A stretch of DNA of 32,261 nucleotides from Chitinophaga costaii (GCF_900094705.1 NZ_FMAR01000021.1:1-32261); one strand, 5' to 3'; positions 15,006-23,632 are shown, numbered from the stretch's first letter. Numbers and translations: made by a program. The notes: generated by a model from the letters alone, not told the origin.

Positions 15006-15977
15006 ATGCATTCGTTCCAAGAGTTAATAGCGCAGTTTGAACAGCAATTCAGTCAGTGGCAGTTTCCCGGCGAGCCGGCCACTTTATACGAACCCGCCGG
15101 TTACATCCTGGGCATAGGTGGCAAGCGCATACGCCCGGTACTCACCCTGATGGGCAATGAACTGTTTGATGAGCTGCACCCGGATTCCTTTCAGGTGGGT
15201 AATGCCATAGAACTGTTTCACAACTTCAGCCTCATTCACGACGATATTATGGATAAGGCGCCCCTGCGCCGTGGCATGCCCACTGTGCATGTTAAATACA
15301 ATGAAAGCACCGCCCTGCTGGCAGGTGATGTAATGCTGATCTACGTGTACCAATTCCTCAATAAAGTACAGCAGCGCTATCAGCAAAAACTTATAGCGGT
15401 GTTCAACAAAGCCGCCATCGAGGTATGTGAGGGTCAGCAATTAGATATGGATTTTGAGAAAAAGGACCCGGCACAAGTGCAATATGCTGACTATGTACAC
15501 ATGATAGGCCTGAAAACTTCTGTGCTGCTAGCTTCCAGCCTGCAGTTGGGTGCCATCATTGGTGGCGGCAGCGAAGGACACCAGGCGCATTTGTATGAAT
15601 TTGGGAAAAACATTGGTATTGCTTTCCAGATACAGGATGATTATCTTGATGCCTTTGGCGATCCCGAAAAATTTGGAAAACAGGTGGGCGGCGATATTCT
15701 AGTCAACAAAAAAACCTTTCTGTTGCTAAAAGCACTGGAAATGTGCAATGGCGTGCAACAACAAGAGCTGCGCCGGTTGCTGACTTATACCGGCCATGAT
15801 AAGGTGGACCGCACCCTGCAAGTATTCCACGATTGCAAAGTTGATGAATGGGCTCAGCAGGAAAAAGAACGCTATACCCAACAAGCCTTCAACCATTTGG
15901 AGGCCATTGCCGTGGTATCTGGCCGCAAAAAAGCCCTGCTTGAAGTGGCAGATTTTCTGCTGCACCGGCAACATTAA
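15006..15977 (+). CDS. Polyprenyl diphosphate synthase (short-chain, type I)
   Basis: A 323-residue trans-prenyltransferase that joins isopentenyl diphosphate units into farnesyl, geranylgeranyl or somewhat longer chains for quinones, carotenoids or membrane lipids. The GGKRIRP motif (38-44) binds IPP; the first Asp-rich motif is DDIMD (79-83) with no insertion, and the second is DDYLD (211-215). The residue five before the first Asp is Phe (FSLIHDD), a bulky residue that tends to limit chain length, and the uninterrupted DDxxD is that of type I enzymes rather than E. coli IspA. I therefore favour a farnesyl/geranylgeranyl-type product, without certainty. The permease gene follows after 63 nt with no terminator, so they may be cotranscribed. 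Confidence 0.94.
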   Translation: MHSFQELIAQFEQQFSQWQFPGEPATLYEPAGYILGIGGKRIRPVLTLMGNELFDELHPDSFQVGNAIELFHNFSLIHDDIMDKAPLRRGMPTVHVKYNESTALLAGDVMLIYVYQFLNKVQQRYQQKLIAVFNKAAIEVCEGQQLDMDFEKKDPAQVQYADYVHMIGLKTSVLLASSLQLGAIIGGGSEGHQAHLYEFGKNIGIAFQIQDDYLDAFGDPEKFGKQVGGDILVNKKTFLLLKALEMCNGVQQQELRRLLTYTGHDKVDRTLQVFHDCKVDEWAQQEKERYTQQAFNHLEAIAVVSGRKKALLEVADFLLHRQH

Positions 15978-16040
15978 CCACATCTTTAATTATATTAGAC
16001 CTTACAATAAAACCTCCTCCCTCATCAACCTGTATCATTT

Positions 16041-17693
16041 ATGTCCAATTCCCTCTTTCGTAAGAAATCCCTCACTACTATTTTAAGAGATGCCCAGGAT
16101 GGACTGAACGACGGCCATGGAGGAATGAACAAGGTGTTGGGTGTTAAAGACCTAACTGCCATGGGCATTGCCGCCGTAATTGGCGCAGGCATTTTCAGCA
16201 CCATTGGCCAGGCATCTTATGACGGAGGGCCGGGCGTTACCTTCCTGTTTATTATCACCGCCATTACCTGCGGATTCTGCGCCCTTTGTTACGCAGAATT
16301 TGCCTCCCGCATCCCGGTATCGGGCAGCGCTTACACTTACTCTTATGTGACATTTGGTGAACTAACGGCCTGGGTGATAGGCTGGGCGCTGATCCTGGAA
16401 TATGCGATCGGCAATATTGCTGTATCCATTTCGTGGAGCGGATATTTTAATAACCTGCTCGAAGGGATAGGCCTGCACTTCCCGGAATGGCTGGTGAATA
16501 ACTACGATAGCGCTACCGAACAGCAATTGGCCAGCGCTCCGCACCTCTTTGGAATACCGGTCATCCTGAACCTGCCGGCCTTCCTGATCGTGGTCATCGT
16601 AACCTACCTGGCCTACCTGGGTATTTCTGAAAGTAAAAAAAGTGCCAACTTCATGGTAGGGCTTAAAATAGCCGTGATATTAATGGTGATCGTGGTGGGC
16701 GCATTTTATGTAAACACCGGCAACTGGCATCCTTTTATGCCCAACGGATTTTCCGGGGTACTTAAAGGCGTATCTGCCGTGTTCTTTGCCTACATTGGCT
16801 TCGATGCCGTGAGTACCACCGCCGAAGAATGTGCCAATCCCCAGCGCGACCTGCCCAAAGGCATGATGTATTCCCTGATCATTTGCACTATTTTATACAT
16901 TGCCATTGCGCTGGTGCTTACCGGCATGGTGTCTTATTCCCAACTGAAAGTGACCGATCCGCTGGCCTTTGTATTCACCGCCGTAAAATTAAACTGGGTG
17001 AGTTACCTGATCTCCGTGAGCGCCGTTGTTGCTACCACCAGCGTGTTACTGGTATTTCAGATAGGGCAGCCCCGCATCTGGATGAGCATGAGCCGCGACG
17101 GCCTGCTGCCAAAACCGTTTTCCCGCATTCATCCAAAGTTCAGGACCCCTTCATTTGCGACCATCATTACCGGCATTATCGTGGGTGTACCAGCACTGTT
17201 CCTGAACCTTACCATCGTTACAGACCTTACCAGTATCGGCACTTTATTCGCCTTCATCCTGGTATGCGGAGGCGTATTGCTGCTGCCCAAAGAAGACCCG
17301 GATACCGTAGGTAAAAATTTCAGGGTTCCCTATGTGAACAGCCGCTACATTATACCCATACTGGTCATTGGCTGCGCCTTTTTCTTCCGCGGAGTGCTGG
17401 CCAGTCGGCTTTCCTTTCAAGGTGGTTTTGAGGTTTGGAAACATAATATTCCCTTCTTCTTTTTCGTAGTGGCCACCCTGCTCATGGCAGTGGGCTGCGC
17501 ACTGCGCAACTTATCGCTTATACCGGTGCTGGGTTTGCTGAGCTGCTTTTATTTAATGACCGAAATTGGTATTAAAAATTGGATAGTGTTCGGCATCTGG
17601 CTGGTGATAGGGCTGGTCATCTATTTTAGTTATAGCTATCGCCATAGCAAGCTGGGCAAGGATTCTGACATTCCCAAAGTAAATTTGGCCTGA
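16041..17693 (+). CDS. APC-family amino acid permease
   Basis: A 550-residue inner-membrane transporter with about 12-14 hydrophobic segments. The first transmembrane region has the broken-helix motif GIAAVIGAGIFSTIG, which in the APC/LeuT fold binds the substrate's amino and carboxyl groups. CALCYAEFASRIPVSGSAYTY follows and marks the cationic-amino-acid-transporter-like group. FFAYIGFDAVSTTAEE and NPQRDLPKGM lie in the later conserved region. It should import an amino acid by proton symport or exchange; the substrate cannot be read from sequence. The N-terminal soluble segment (FRKKSLTTILRDAQDG) is usual for the Bacteroidota relatives. A hairpin terminator follows the stop by 27 nt. Confidence 0.93.
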   Translation: MSNSLFRKKSLTTILRDAQDGLNDGHGGMNKVLGVKDLTAMGIAAVIGAGIFSTIGQASYDGGPGVTFLFIITAITCGFCALCYAEFASRIPVSGSAYTYSYVTFGELTAWVIGWALILEYAIGNIAVSISWSGYFNNLLEGIGLHFPEWLVNNYDSATEQQLASAPHLFGIPVILNLPAFLIVVIVTYLAYLGISESKKSANFMVGLKIAVILMVIVVGAFYVNTGNWHPFMPNGFSGVLKGVSAVFFAYIGFDAVSTTAEECANPQRDLPKGMMYSLIICTILYIAIALVLTGMVSYSQLKVTDPLAFVFTAVKLNWVSYLISVSAVVATTSVLLVFQIGQPRIWMSMSRDGLLPKPFSRIHPKFRTPSFATIITGIIVGVPALFLNLTIVTDLTSIGTLFAFILVCGGVLLLPKEDPDTVGKNFRVPYVNSRYIIPILVIGCAFFFRGVLASRLSFQGGFEVWKHNIPFFFFVVATLLMAVGCALRNLSLIPVLGLLSCFYLMTEIGIKNWIVFGIWLVIGLVIYFSYSYRHSKLGKDSDIPKVNLA

Positions 17694-17719
17694 TCTTTAG
17701 CCTGCTATCTTTTTGCAAA

Positions 17720-17750
17720 AAACGTCCCTGCCTCTCCTGCAGGGACGTTT
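17720..17750. terminator. Intrinsic terminator after the permease gene
   Basis: A 12-bp perfect stem (AAACGTCCCTGC at 17720-17731, GCAGGGACGTTT at 17739-17750) with a 7-nt loop. The T run is short on the plus strand and longer on the minus strand, but only the plus strand has a gene ending here. Confidence 0.75.
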
Positions 17751-17859
17751 GCATGATAGGCCCTCCGCTATGCTCCGGGCGTTAACATTTGATGCGGGAT
17801 TTTTTAAGTAACTTAATAGAGCACCACGTTTTGAACTTAGCAACTTAAAACTGAACGTT

Positions 17860-18306
17860 ATGAATTTACTAGATCGCATCGGCGGCTGGGGAGATAATCA
17901 TCATCCCCGCTGGCTGGATATTGTACGATTTTCATTAGGTATTTTCTTGTTTTGGAAAGGCATCATGTTCGTGCAGCACCGCGATGATCTGATGGCCTTG
18001 ATTAACACTAAACGGGACCTGGCAGTATTGTCGATGGCACTGTTCCAATTTATTGTTTTCGCCCACCTGCTGGGTGGCTTGTTCATTGCACTGGGATTAC
18101 TCACCCGCCTGGCCATTCTGGTAAACATTCCCATTTTGCTGGGCGCAATTTTCTTCTTTCATACACCCACCGGCCTGTTCTCGGCCCACAGCGTGATGTG
18201 GCAATCCGTTACGGTACTTTGCCTGCTTGTGTTCTTCCTGGTAGAAGGTAGTGGCCCCTGGTCTATAGATGGACACTGGCGCCGTCATCCGGAAGAAGTG
18301 GCATAA
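17860..18306 (+). CDS. DoxX-family membrane protein
   Basis: A 148-residue protein with four predicted membrane helices: about 22-38 (IVRFSLGIFLFWKGIMF), 58-80 (LFQFIVFAHLLGGLFIALGLL), 85-105 (AILVNIPILLGAIFFF) and 115-133 (QSVTVLCLLVFFLV). The R-x-S-L-G-I-x-F-x-x-x-G pattern in helix 1 and the L-G-G-L-F-I-A-L-G-L-L-T-R pattern in helix 2 are those of DoxX/SURF4-like proteins. In the family some members are subunits of thiosulfate:quinone oxidoreductases, but most are uncharacterised. It is flanked by terminators on both sides and so appears to be its own unit. No cofactor motif is visible. Confidence 0.85.
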   Translation: MNLLDRIGGWGDNHHPRWLDIVRFSLGIFLFWKGIMFVQHRDDLMALINTKRDLAVLSMALFQFIVFAHLLGGLFIALGLLTRLAILVNIPILLGAIFFFHTPTGLFSAHSVMWQSVTVLCLLVFFLVEGSGPWSIDGHWRRHPEEVA

Positions 18307-18335
18307 ATACATTTTAGGTACTGGTGCAAAAAGAT

Positions 18336-18372
18336 AGGTCGTTCTGCCAGCCGGAACGGCCTGTTTTGTTTT
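18336..18372 (+). terminator. Intrinsic terminator after the DoxX gene
   Basis: AGGTCGTTC (18336-18344) pairs with GAACGGCCT (18354-18362), one pair being G-U, and is followed by GTTTTGTTTT. It lies 30 nt after the stop. Confidence 0.75.
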
Positions 18373-18442
18373 GTAATTGGGCTACCTTTAAGTGCAACAT
18401 CCATTTAAAAGTCATCTAAACGGATATTATAAACAACATTGT

Positions 18443-19423
18443 ATGGAGTACATAAAATTTGGCAACACCGGCATGAAAGTGTCGCGGTTGTGCTTGGGAA
18501 CAATGACATATGGGAAACCCACGGACCGCTGGCCCTGGGCCTTGGAAGAAGCCCAAAGCCGCCCTTTCATTCAAAAAGCGCTGGAGCTGGGCATCAACTT
18601 TTTCGATACGGCCGACATTTATTCTTATGGTGTGAGCGAAGAAGTAGTGGGCAAAGCACTGAAAGACTTTACCACCCGCGATGCAGTAGTGCTGGCCACC
18701 AAAGTGTTTAACCCCATGGGCCCCGGTCCCAACGACAAAGGCCTGTCCCGCAAGCACATCCTGAGCGCTATAGATGCCAGCCTGCAACGCCTGGGTACTG
18801 ATTATGTAGACCTCTATCAAATACATCGCTGGGACTACGAAACACCCATCGAAGAAACCATGGAAGCCCTGCACGATGTGGTAAAAGCAGGAAAGGCCCG
18901 CTACATTGGCGCTTCCTCCATGTATAGCTGGCAGTTTGCAAAGGCGCAGTACATTGCCGACCTGCATGGGTGGACACGCTTTGCTTCCATGCAGCCCCAC
19001 TATAATTTAATTTACCGCGAAGAAGAACGGGAAATGATTCCCTTCTGCATAGATCAAAAAATAGCCGTTATTCCCTGGTCGCCGCTGGCACGCGGCCTGC
19101 TTACCGGCAAAAGATCCAAAGACCGCAACGAAACAGACCGCGCCAAAACGGATAGCTTTGGCAAATCGTTATACGACTTTCCTACAGATTTTGATGTGGT
19201 GAAAAGGCTAGGGGAGATGGCCGCCAAAAGAGGCGTACCCGATGCACAGCTAGCCCTGGCATGGATGTTATCTAAACCGGGCATCACCGCCCCTATCATT
19301 GGTGCCAGCAAACCAGGTCACCTGGAAGATGCCGTGGCAGCACTTGCTATAAAACTGGACGCAGTAGAAATAAACCAGTTGGAAGAATTATACCAGCCAC
19401 ACCCGGTATTAGGCTTTAACTAA
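18443..19423 (+). CDS. Aldo/keto reductase
   Basis: A 326-residue NADPH-dependent oxidoreductase with the (beta/alpha)8 fold. The full catalytic tetrad is present: Asp55 and Tyr60 in FFDTADIYSYG, Lys87 in VVLATKV, and His128 in YQIHRWD. QPHYNLIYREEEREMIPFC and IPWSPLARGLLTGK place it in the group of potassium-channel-beta-like and YghZ-like reductases, which act on aldehydes such as methylglyoxal. The C-terminal IIGASKPGHLEDAV binds the NADP phosphate. I start at MEYIKFGNTG; 17 in-frame upstream codons are not family-like. TACCTTTA at 18383 resembles a -7 box. The natural substrate is unknown. Confidence 0.93.
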   Translation: MEYIKFGNTGMKVSRLCLGTMTYGKPTDRWPWALEEAQSRPFIQKALELGINFFDTADIYSYGVSEEVVGKALKDFTTRDAVVLATKVFNPMGPGPNDKGLSRKHILSAIDASLQRLGTDYVDLYQIHRWDYETPIEETMEALHDVVKAGKARYIGASSMYSWQFAKAQYIADLHGWTRFASMQPHYNLIYREEEREMIPFCIDQKIAVIPWSPLARGLLTGKRSKDRNETDRAKTDSFGKSLYDFPTDFDVVKRLGEMAAKRGVPDAQLALAWMLSKPGITAPIIGASKPGHLEDAVAALAIKLDAVEINQLEELYQPHPVLGFN

Positions 19424-19808
19424 CCGGTATCATCAAGCCGTACAAAAACAGGCACCCTTGCCCCGCTTAATGGACCGCAGTAGGTTTCTCATTTCCGCCT
19501 GGAATATTTTGCAGGCTGGCTGCAACCAAAGTTGCCGGGAATGCCTGTTTCTTTTGTAGGCACACAGCCCGTATTGTCTTGGGTATAGCACGTATGTATA
19601 AAAAATCAAATGCCGGTACTTGCTATTATAACAAGCATTTTTTTATTTCAACATACATAGGAACATTGCATATATCGGCCATCAGGTTTAATGAAGGCAA
19701 AGTATACGCTTTGCAATATCAGCAGGAGGTGTTTAGGGAGTGATCCGGGCCAGCCTGCTATTTGGCTGCGGTATGTTGCATTACCACTTTTCTCTCCCAA
19801 AACTGCCG
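19424..19808. other. Long structured intergenic region
   Basis: No gene is seen in these 385 bases. AAACAGGCA (19446-19454) pairs with TGCCTGTTT (19542-19550) and encloses smaller hairpins such as TTGCAG/CTGCAA and CAAC/GTTG; both flanks are T-rich on their own strands. A weak CTTG/CAAG hairpin (19619-19635) followed by seven T lies beyond it. A perfect GCAAAG-N6-CTTTGC dyad lies at 19697-19714. These could be a terminator for the reductase gene, a small RNA, or regulatory sites for the next gene. Confidence 0.4.
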
Positions 19809-19816
19809 TATTTTTG
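19809..19816 (+). promoter_or_regulatory. -7 box of the Smr-domain gene, four bases before the ATG
   Basis: TATTTTTG is an exact TAnnTTTG match separated from the ATG only by CGGC. A T-rich stretch at 19788-19791 is at about the right distance for the -33 box. Transcription would start at or inside the start codon. Confidence 0.55.
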
Positions 19817-19820
19817 CGGC

Positions 19821-20834
19821 ATGAAATACGAAATAGGAGACCAGATCATCCTGCTCCATTCTAAGGAAGAAGGCAGGGTAATCGACATTATCAACGACAA
19901 AATGGTCATGGTCGAGATCGGGAAAGTACAATTTCCTGTATACCTCGACCAGATAGACTTTCCTTACTTTCATCGCTTCTCCCAAAAGAAAACGCTGCCC
20001 TCCATCAAGCCCAACCTTACCCGGGGGGAAGAGTTGAAGAAAGAGAAAATGAGTGGCCAGATCCGTATGGAAAAAGGTGTGATGCTTTCCCTACTCCCCG
20101 TATATGCCGGTCGTGGTATGGAAGAAGAAGTGGAACTGCTGAAATTTCACCTGCTTAATGAAAACGCCACTGCTTATAACTTTAGCTTCCAAATATACCT
20201 GAATCATCATTTACACCTGGAAATACGTAATACCATACTGCCTTTCAGTAATTTTTACCTCGCAGACTTGCTGTTTGAACATCTGAACGATGCACCCCGC
20301 TTTGAATTCACTTTCTCCTTGAAGGAACCAGATCCTAAACTGGCGCCTACCTTTCTTAAAACCTGGAAAATGAAACCCAAGCAATTGTTTCAGCAGCTCA
20401 ACGATCTGCATATGCGCCAGGGCGCTACACTCAGTTTCCCGCTGTTCGATAAGTACCCGGATAAACCTGTGGCTCCCGACTTCGACCTTCCAGCCTATAA
20501 CAGCCATTCGGTAAATAGTATCACCCTCCAGCTCAAGCCCAAAGAGCAGCCCAAACAGGAAATAGACCTGCACATCGACAAACTGACCGAAGATTGGAAG
20601 GGCCTTACTAACCTGGAAATACTGGGCATGCAACTCAACGAGTTCCAGCACTATTTAGACCTGGCCATCGCCCATCATCAGCCCAGCCTCATCGTGATTC
20701 ACGGCGTAGGCAAAGGCAAGCTGCGGGACGAAATTCACAGCATCCTCCGCCTTACCCGCGAAGTAAATTATTTCGTAAACCAGTACCACCCCAAATATGG
20801 TTACGGGGCCACTGAAATATCTTTTAAAAAATAA
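19821..20834 (+). CDS. Smr-domain protein (DUF2027/MutS2-like)
   Basis: A 337-residue protein. The start MKYEIGDQIILLHSKEEG is a small SH3-like barrel typical of the Bacteroidota DUF2027 family. The middle part is a beta-rich domain (about 90-190) with no known role. The C-terminal Smr domain, about 248-337, shows the D-L-H-I-D-K-L opening, the IHGVGKGKLRDEI core and the GYGATEI ending, the three marks of the small MutS-related nuclease fold. Smr domains nick DNA or cleave RNA; in ribosome rescue they cut mRNA near collided ribosomes. The MutS ATPase is absent. Upstream in-frame codons are rejected since they span the -7 box. Activity is inferred from family only. Confidence 0.9.
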   Translation: MKYEIGDQIILLHSKEEGRVIDIINDKMVMVEIGKVQFPVYLDQIDFPYFHRFSQKKTLPSIKPNLTRGEELKKEKMSGQIRMEKGVMLSLLPVYAGRGMEEEVELLKFHLLNENATAYNFSFQIYLNHHLHLEIRNTILPFSNFYLADLLFEHLNDAPRFEFTFSLKEPDPKLAPTFLKTWKMKPKQLFQQLNDLHMRQGATLSFPLFDKYPDKPVAPDFDLPAYNSHSVNSITLQLKPKEQPKQEIDLHIDKLTEDWKGLTNLEILGMQLNEFQHYLDLAIAHHQPSLIVIHGVGKGKLRDEIHSILRLTREVNYFVNQYHPKYGYGATEISFKK

Positions 20835-20884
20835 CACAACCTGAAAAGTTACAGGAACAGGGTACTCTGCGGCGTTATACTGTA

Positions 20885-20903
20885 ACTTGTACTTAATACA
20901 AGT
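20885..20903. promoter_or_regulatory. Perfect 7-5-7 dyad before the M90 peptidase gene
   Basis: ACTTGTA (20885-20891) and TACAAGT (20897-20903) flank CTTAA. The dyad ends 17 nt before the ATG, inside the likely promoter region, so it may be an operator for a dimeric regulator. Confidence 0.4.
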
Positions 20904-20920
20904 ACCAAAAATATTTTCCC

Positions 20921-21703
20921 ATGTATATACTGATTGGTTTTGCGGTATTGGTGTTGCTCCTGTACGGGCAATATTTGAAAAAAAAATTTATCCGCCGCAA
21001 ATTGGCCGTGCCGGCTGGTTTGAAAACATTACTGCAAAACAATGTAGCCTACTACCAGCAGTTGACCGACACAGAAAAACAACGCTTCGAAAAAGATTGT
21101 TCCGACTTTCTGAAACAGGTAAAAGTAGAAGGAGTAGGCGCTACGGTAGAAGACCTGGACAAAGTGCTGGTGGCTGCCAGTGCGATCATCCCCATTTTTG
21201 GCTTTAAGGATTGGAAATACTTTAACCTGACCAATGTAATCCTGTATCCCGACACTTTCAACGAGCAATACCAATTTGAAGGACAGCCCGATGGTCATGA
21301 GCGCAACGTGTTGGGCATGGTAGGTAGCGGCGCCATGAACGGGCAGATGCTGCTCTCCCAACATGCCCTTCGCGAAGGCTTTTTGCAACAGGGGCATGGC
21401 AATACCGCCATTCATGAATTTGTACACCTGCTGGATAAGTCGGATGGGGCGGTAGATGGTATTCCCGAAAACTTGCTGGAACATGCCTACAGTGTACCTT
21501 GGTTACAGCTTATTCACCACGAAATACAACGTATAAAGGGTGGGCATTCAGATATCAATCCTTATGCGGCTACTAACCCGGCAGAATTTTTTGCGGTGGC
21601 TTCCGAATACTTTTTCCAGCGGCCCCATTTACTGGAAAGCCATCATCCGGAATTGTACACCATGCTAGTACGCATTTTCCACCAGCAACCGGGTAAAAAT
21701 TAG
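20921..21703 (+). CDS. M90-family (MtfA-like) zinc metallopeptidase
   Basis: A 260-residue protein with one N-terminal membrane helix (residues 1-16, ILIGFAVLVLLLYG) followed by a basic stretch, so the catalytic part faces the cytosol. The zinc motif HEFVH (His165, Glu166, His169) continues as LLDKSDGAVDGIP, as in MtfA. NPAEFFAVASEYFF near the C-terminus supplies the third ligand Glu. MtfA of E. coli binds the glucose repressor Mlc and has aminopeptidase activity. Members in Bacteroidota carry the membrane anchor that E. coli MtfA lacks, and Mlc is not expected here, so the partner is unknown. A 7-5-7 dyad just upstream may regulate it. Confidence 0.92.
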   Translation: MYILIGFAVLVLLLYGQYLKKKFIRRKLAVPAGLKTLLQNNVAYYQQLTDTEKQRFEKDCSDFLKQVKVEGVGATVEDLDKVLVAASAIIPIFGFKDWKYFNLTNVILYPDTFNEQYQFEGQPDGHERNVLGMVGSGAMNGQMLLSQHALREGFLQQGHGNTAIHEFVHLLDKSDGAVDGIPENLLEHAYSVPWLQLIHHEIQRIKGGHSDINPYAATNPAEFFAVASEYFFQRPHLLESHHPELYTMLVRIFHQQPGKN

Positions 21704-21857
21704 CTTTGTAAGGGATTTCCTACCACAATTTGAGGTCATTATCAACCAGATTCCACAGTAGCAGCAGGGCGCAAACCGGCCTGATATTTGGATTCTTACT
21801 CACATCCGGCACAGTCGGTGCCAGTGATAAAGATTCTTAACATCAAAAAGCCATTTT

Positions 21858-22154
21858 ATGTCAAAAGTATTAACAGGCGCATTCATTGGCCTGGCGGCTG
21901 GTTTTGCCGCTGGCCTGCTGCTAGCTCCAGAAGCCGGTGAAGATACCCGTGAAAAGATTAAGGATACTGCCCGCACATGGCAGCGCAAAGCTAAAAATGT
22001 ATTAGGAAACACTGCAGACGATCTAAGTCACCTGAAAGACGTTTTCAGCAAGCAGATCGCTGGTCTGCAGGATGATGTAAGAGAACGCGTCCTTAACATT
22101 CTGAGCGAAGGTCAGGATACGGCAGACGACATTCGTCGCAATGTTAAATCTTAA
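21858..22154 (+). CDS. YtxH-domain protein
   Basis: A 98-residue protein. The first 25 residues are the YtxH signature: a glycine- and alanine-rich membrane helix (TGAFIGLAAGFAAGLLLAP) followed directly by EAGEDTREKIKD. The remainder is a charged amphipathic helix, likely a coiled coil. YtxH proteins are small general-stress proteins of unknown mechanism, induced by SigB in Bacillus. It is followed by a strong hairpin terminator and has its own upstream gap of 154 nt containing a GGCAC/GTGCC hairpin (21808-21822). Confidence 0.9.
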   Translation: MSKVLTGAFIGLAAGFAAGLLLAPEAGEDTREKIKDTARTWQRKAKNVLGNTADDLSHLKDVFSKQIAGLQDDVRERVLNILSEGQDTADDIRRNVKS

Positions 22155-22195
22155 ACAGATTTTTTCTAAACGTATAATCAACACGTTTTCTCATG

Positions 22196-22230
22196 ACGGC
22201 CATACTGTTCGCAAGCAGTATGGCCGTTTT
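22196..22230 (+). terminator. Intrinsic terminator after the YtxH gene
   Basis: ACGGCCATACTG (22196-22207) pairs perfectly with CAGTATGGCCGT (22216-22227) around an 8-nt loop, and TTT follows. It lies 42 nt after the stop. Confidence 0.88.
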
Positions 22231-22407
22231 ATGTACATCCTCTACCGCTAAACCATTCATTTTAATAATTCCTCCTGGTGAGGCACTTTATTTGATAACG
22301 TTTCCTTAACATTGCTGTAAGAAATTCCACGTGCATATTGGTAACACACTATTTTATTCCTGTCTGAAATATTCTCAAGATGTAACCCTCTAACCAAAAC
22401 AAGTTTT

Positions 22408-23433
22408 ATGAAATCGTTGATCCACGTTATTACGGCAAGCGTCGTATTGCTATGCAGTATTCCTGCATGGGCGCAAAATACCTCTATATCCACCAACAAA
22501 CCGCCACACGATCATGGGCTTTACCTGAAGATCGCAGGTGGATACTATTTTAGTGTATCCCAGGGGCAGTTTCCGGATGTGGGACCCTACCCGCCGCATG
22601 ATACCCACGAAAGCATTAATACCACTACAGGCGCTACGGCCATTATTTCCGATAAAGTACTCACCGGTTCTTATGGCGCAGGCGCCAGGGGAGGGCTTAC
22701 CGTAGGCTGGAACTTTAATAAATACGTAGGAATTGAAGGCACCTTTAACTATTATTCCAGCTCCAAAAACCTGATGACAAAACAGGTAGTCACCGCGCTG
22801 GGAGCGCCTACCACAGTACTGGGCCAGGTAATATCGCATGGATATGTGCACGCGGTAGATTTTGCCCCCAGCGTGATTATAAGCCCTGGTTATACCCAAG
22901 TGAACCCCTACTTGCGTTTTGGAGTGGTAGTGCCATTGTGGGGGCGCTTGAATATCGAAACAAAGGCCTCGCAAACCAGCCAAGTACCCGGGTATCCCGC
23001 CAATATCATTGCGCAGACCACCATTTCCCGCCATGAACAAATAAAACCCAATATAACCATTGGCTTCCAGGGGGCGCTGGGCGTTAGTTTTGCGTTGAAT
23101 AACCGCCTCGATATTTTTGTAGAAGCAGAATACCGTAACGTACCCGTGTATGGTAAATCAAAAGAAGTGACCGCCTATGAAGAAAACACGGTGATTATCA
23201 ACACCGCATCTGGCCCTACCGGCACTACCACCCACCGTGGTCTGGGCGACCTTTCAACCGCAGAACGTTATACCGATTATAAAACCACGCTGGATCAAAA
23301 CTCCAATACCGCCACTGGTACAACTGGTGCAACGACAAATTATAAAGACAATACCAAACCCTCCAACGACTTAAAGTCTTACATCAATATAGGCGGCCTG
23401 GGGGCCAATGTGGGCTTGAAGTTTAAATTTTAA
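22408..23433 (+). CDS. Secreted outer-membrane beta-barrel protein
   Basis: A 341-residue protein with a type I signal peptide (MKSLIHVITASVVLLC, cleavage after AWAQ). The mature part begins with GLYLKIAGGYYFSV and shows alternating hydrophobic strands typical of an outer-membrane beta-barrel (GARGGLTVGWNFNKYVGIEGTFNYY, then AVDFAPSVIISPGY, NPYLRFGVVVPLWG, LDIFVEAEYRNVPVYG). It ends GLGANVGLKFKF, with the terminal Phe used as the BAM recognition signal. Long Thr/Asn-rich stretches between strands are likely surface loops. The strand count looks like eight to ten. It belongs broadly to the OmpW/OmpA-like small barrels; the cargo or role is unknown. It is a single-gene unit. Confidence 0.85.
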   Translation: MKSLIHVITASVVLLCSIPAWAQNTSISTNKPPHDHGLYLKIAGGYYFSVSQGQFPDVGPYPPHDTHESINTTTGATAIISDKVLTGSYGAGARGGLTVGWNFNKYVGIEGTFNYYSSSKNLMTKQVVTALGAPTTVLGQVISHGYVHAVDFAPSVIISPGYTQVNPYLRFGVVVPLWGRLNIETKASQTSQVPGYPANIIAQTTISRHEQIKPNITIGFQGALGVSFALNNRLDIFVEAEYRNVPVYGKSKEVTAYEENTVIINTASGPTGTTTHRGLGDLSTAERYTDYKTTLDQNSNTATGTTGATTNYKDNTKPSNDLKSYINIGGLGANVGLKFKF

Positions 23434-23452
23434 AACCCTGCTCCGGTATATC

Positions 23453-23479
23453 AAAGGCGCCTCAATAAGGCGCCTTTTT
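23453..23479 (+). terminator. Intrinsic terminator of the beta-barrel gene
   Basis: AAAGGCGCC (23453-23461) pairs perfectly with GGCGCCTTT (23469-23477) around a 7-nt loop and continues into T residues, 20 nt after the stop. Confidence 0.9.
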
Positions 23480-23508
23480 ACATAACATGTACCCCTGGAT
23501 TTAAATTT

Positions 23509-23543
23509 AAAAAGCGCTACCACATGCCGTGATAGCGCTTTTT
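23509..23543. terminator. Second, bidirectional hairpin between converging genes
   Basis: AAAAAGCGCTA (23509-23519) pairs perfectly with TAGCGCTTTTT (23533-23543). With A and T runs at the two feet it would stop transcription from both sides, here between the rightward barrel gene and the leftward csp gene. Confidence 0.75.
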
Positions 23544-23577
23544 AGAAGGTCGTTCAAGTACCGCATCGCTCAAAACA

Positions 23578-23608
23578 ATAAAGTCCCACCTTTCAGGAGG
23601 GACTTTAT
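23578..23608 (-). terminator. Intrinsic terminator of csp1
   Basis: ATAAAGTCCC (23578-23587) pairs perfectly with GGGACTTTAT (23599-23608). On the minus strand it lies 24 nt beyond the csp1 stop and is followed by TGTTTTG. Confidence 0.8.
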
Positions 23609-23632
23609 GTAATTAGGTATTAAAAAGCGTGC

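Noticed and set aside
18416..19000. 194-codon open frame on the minus strand
   Set aside because: Antisense to the aldo/keto reductase, whose catalytic tetrad is complete.
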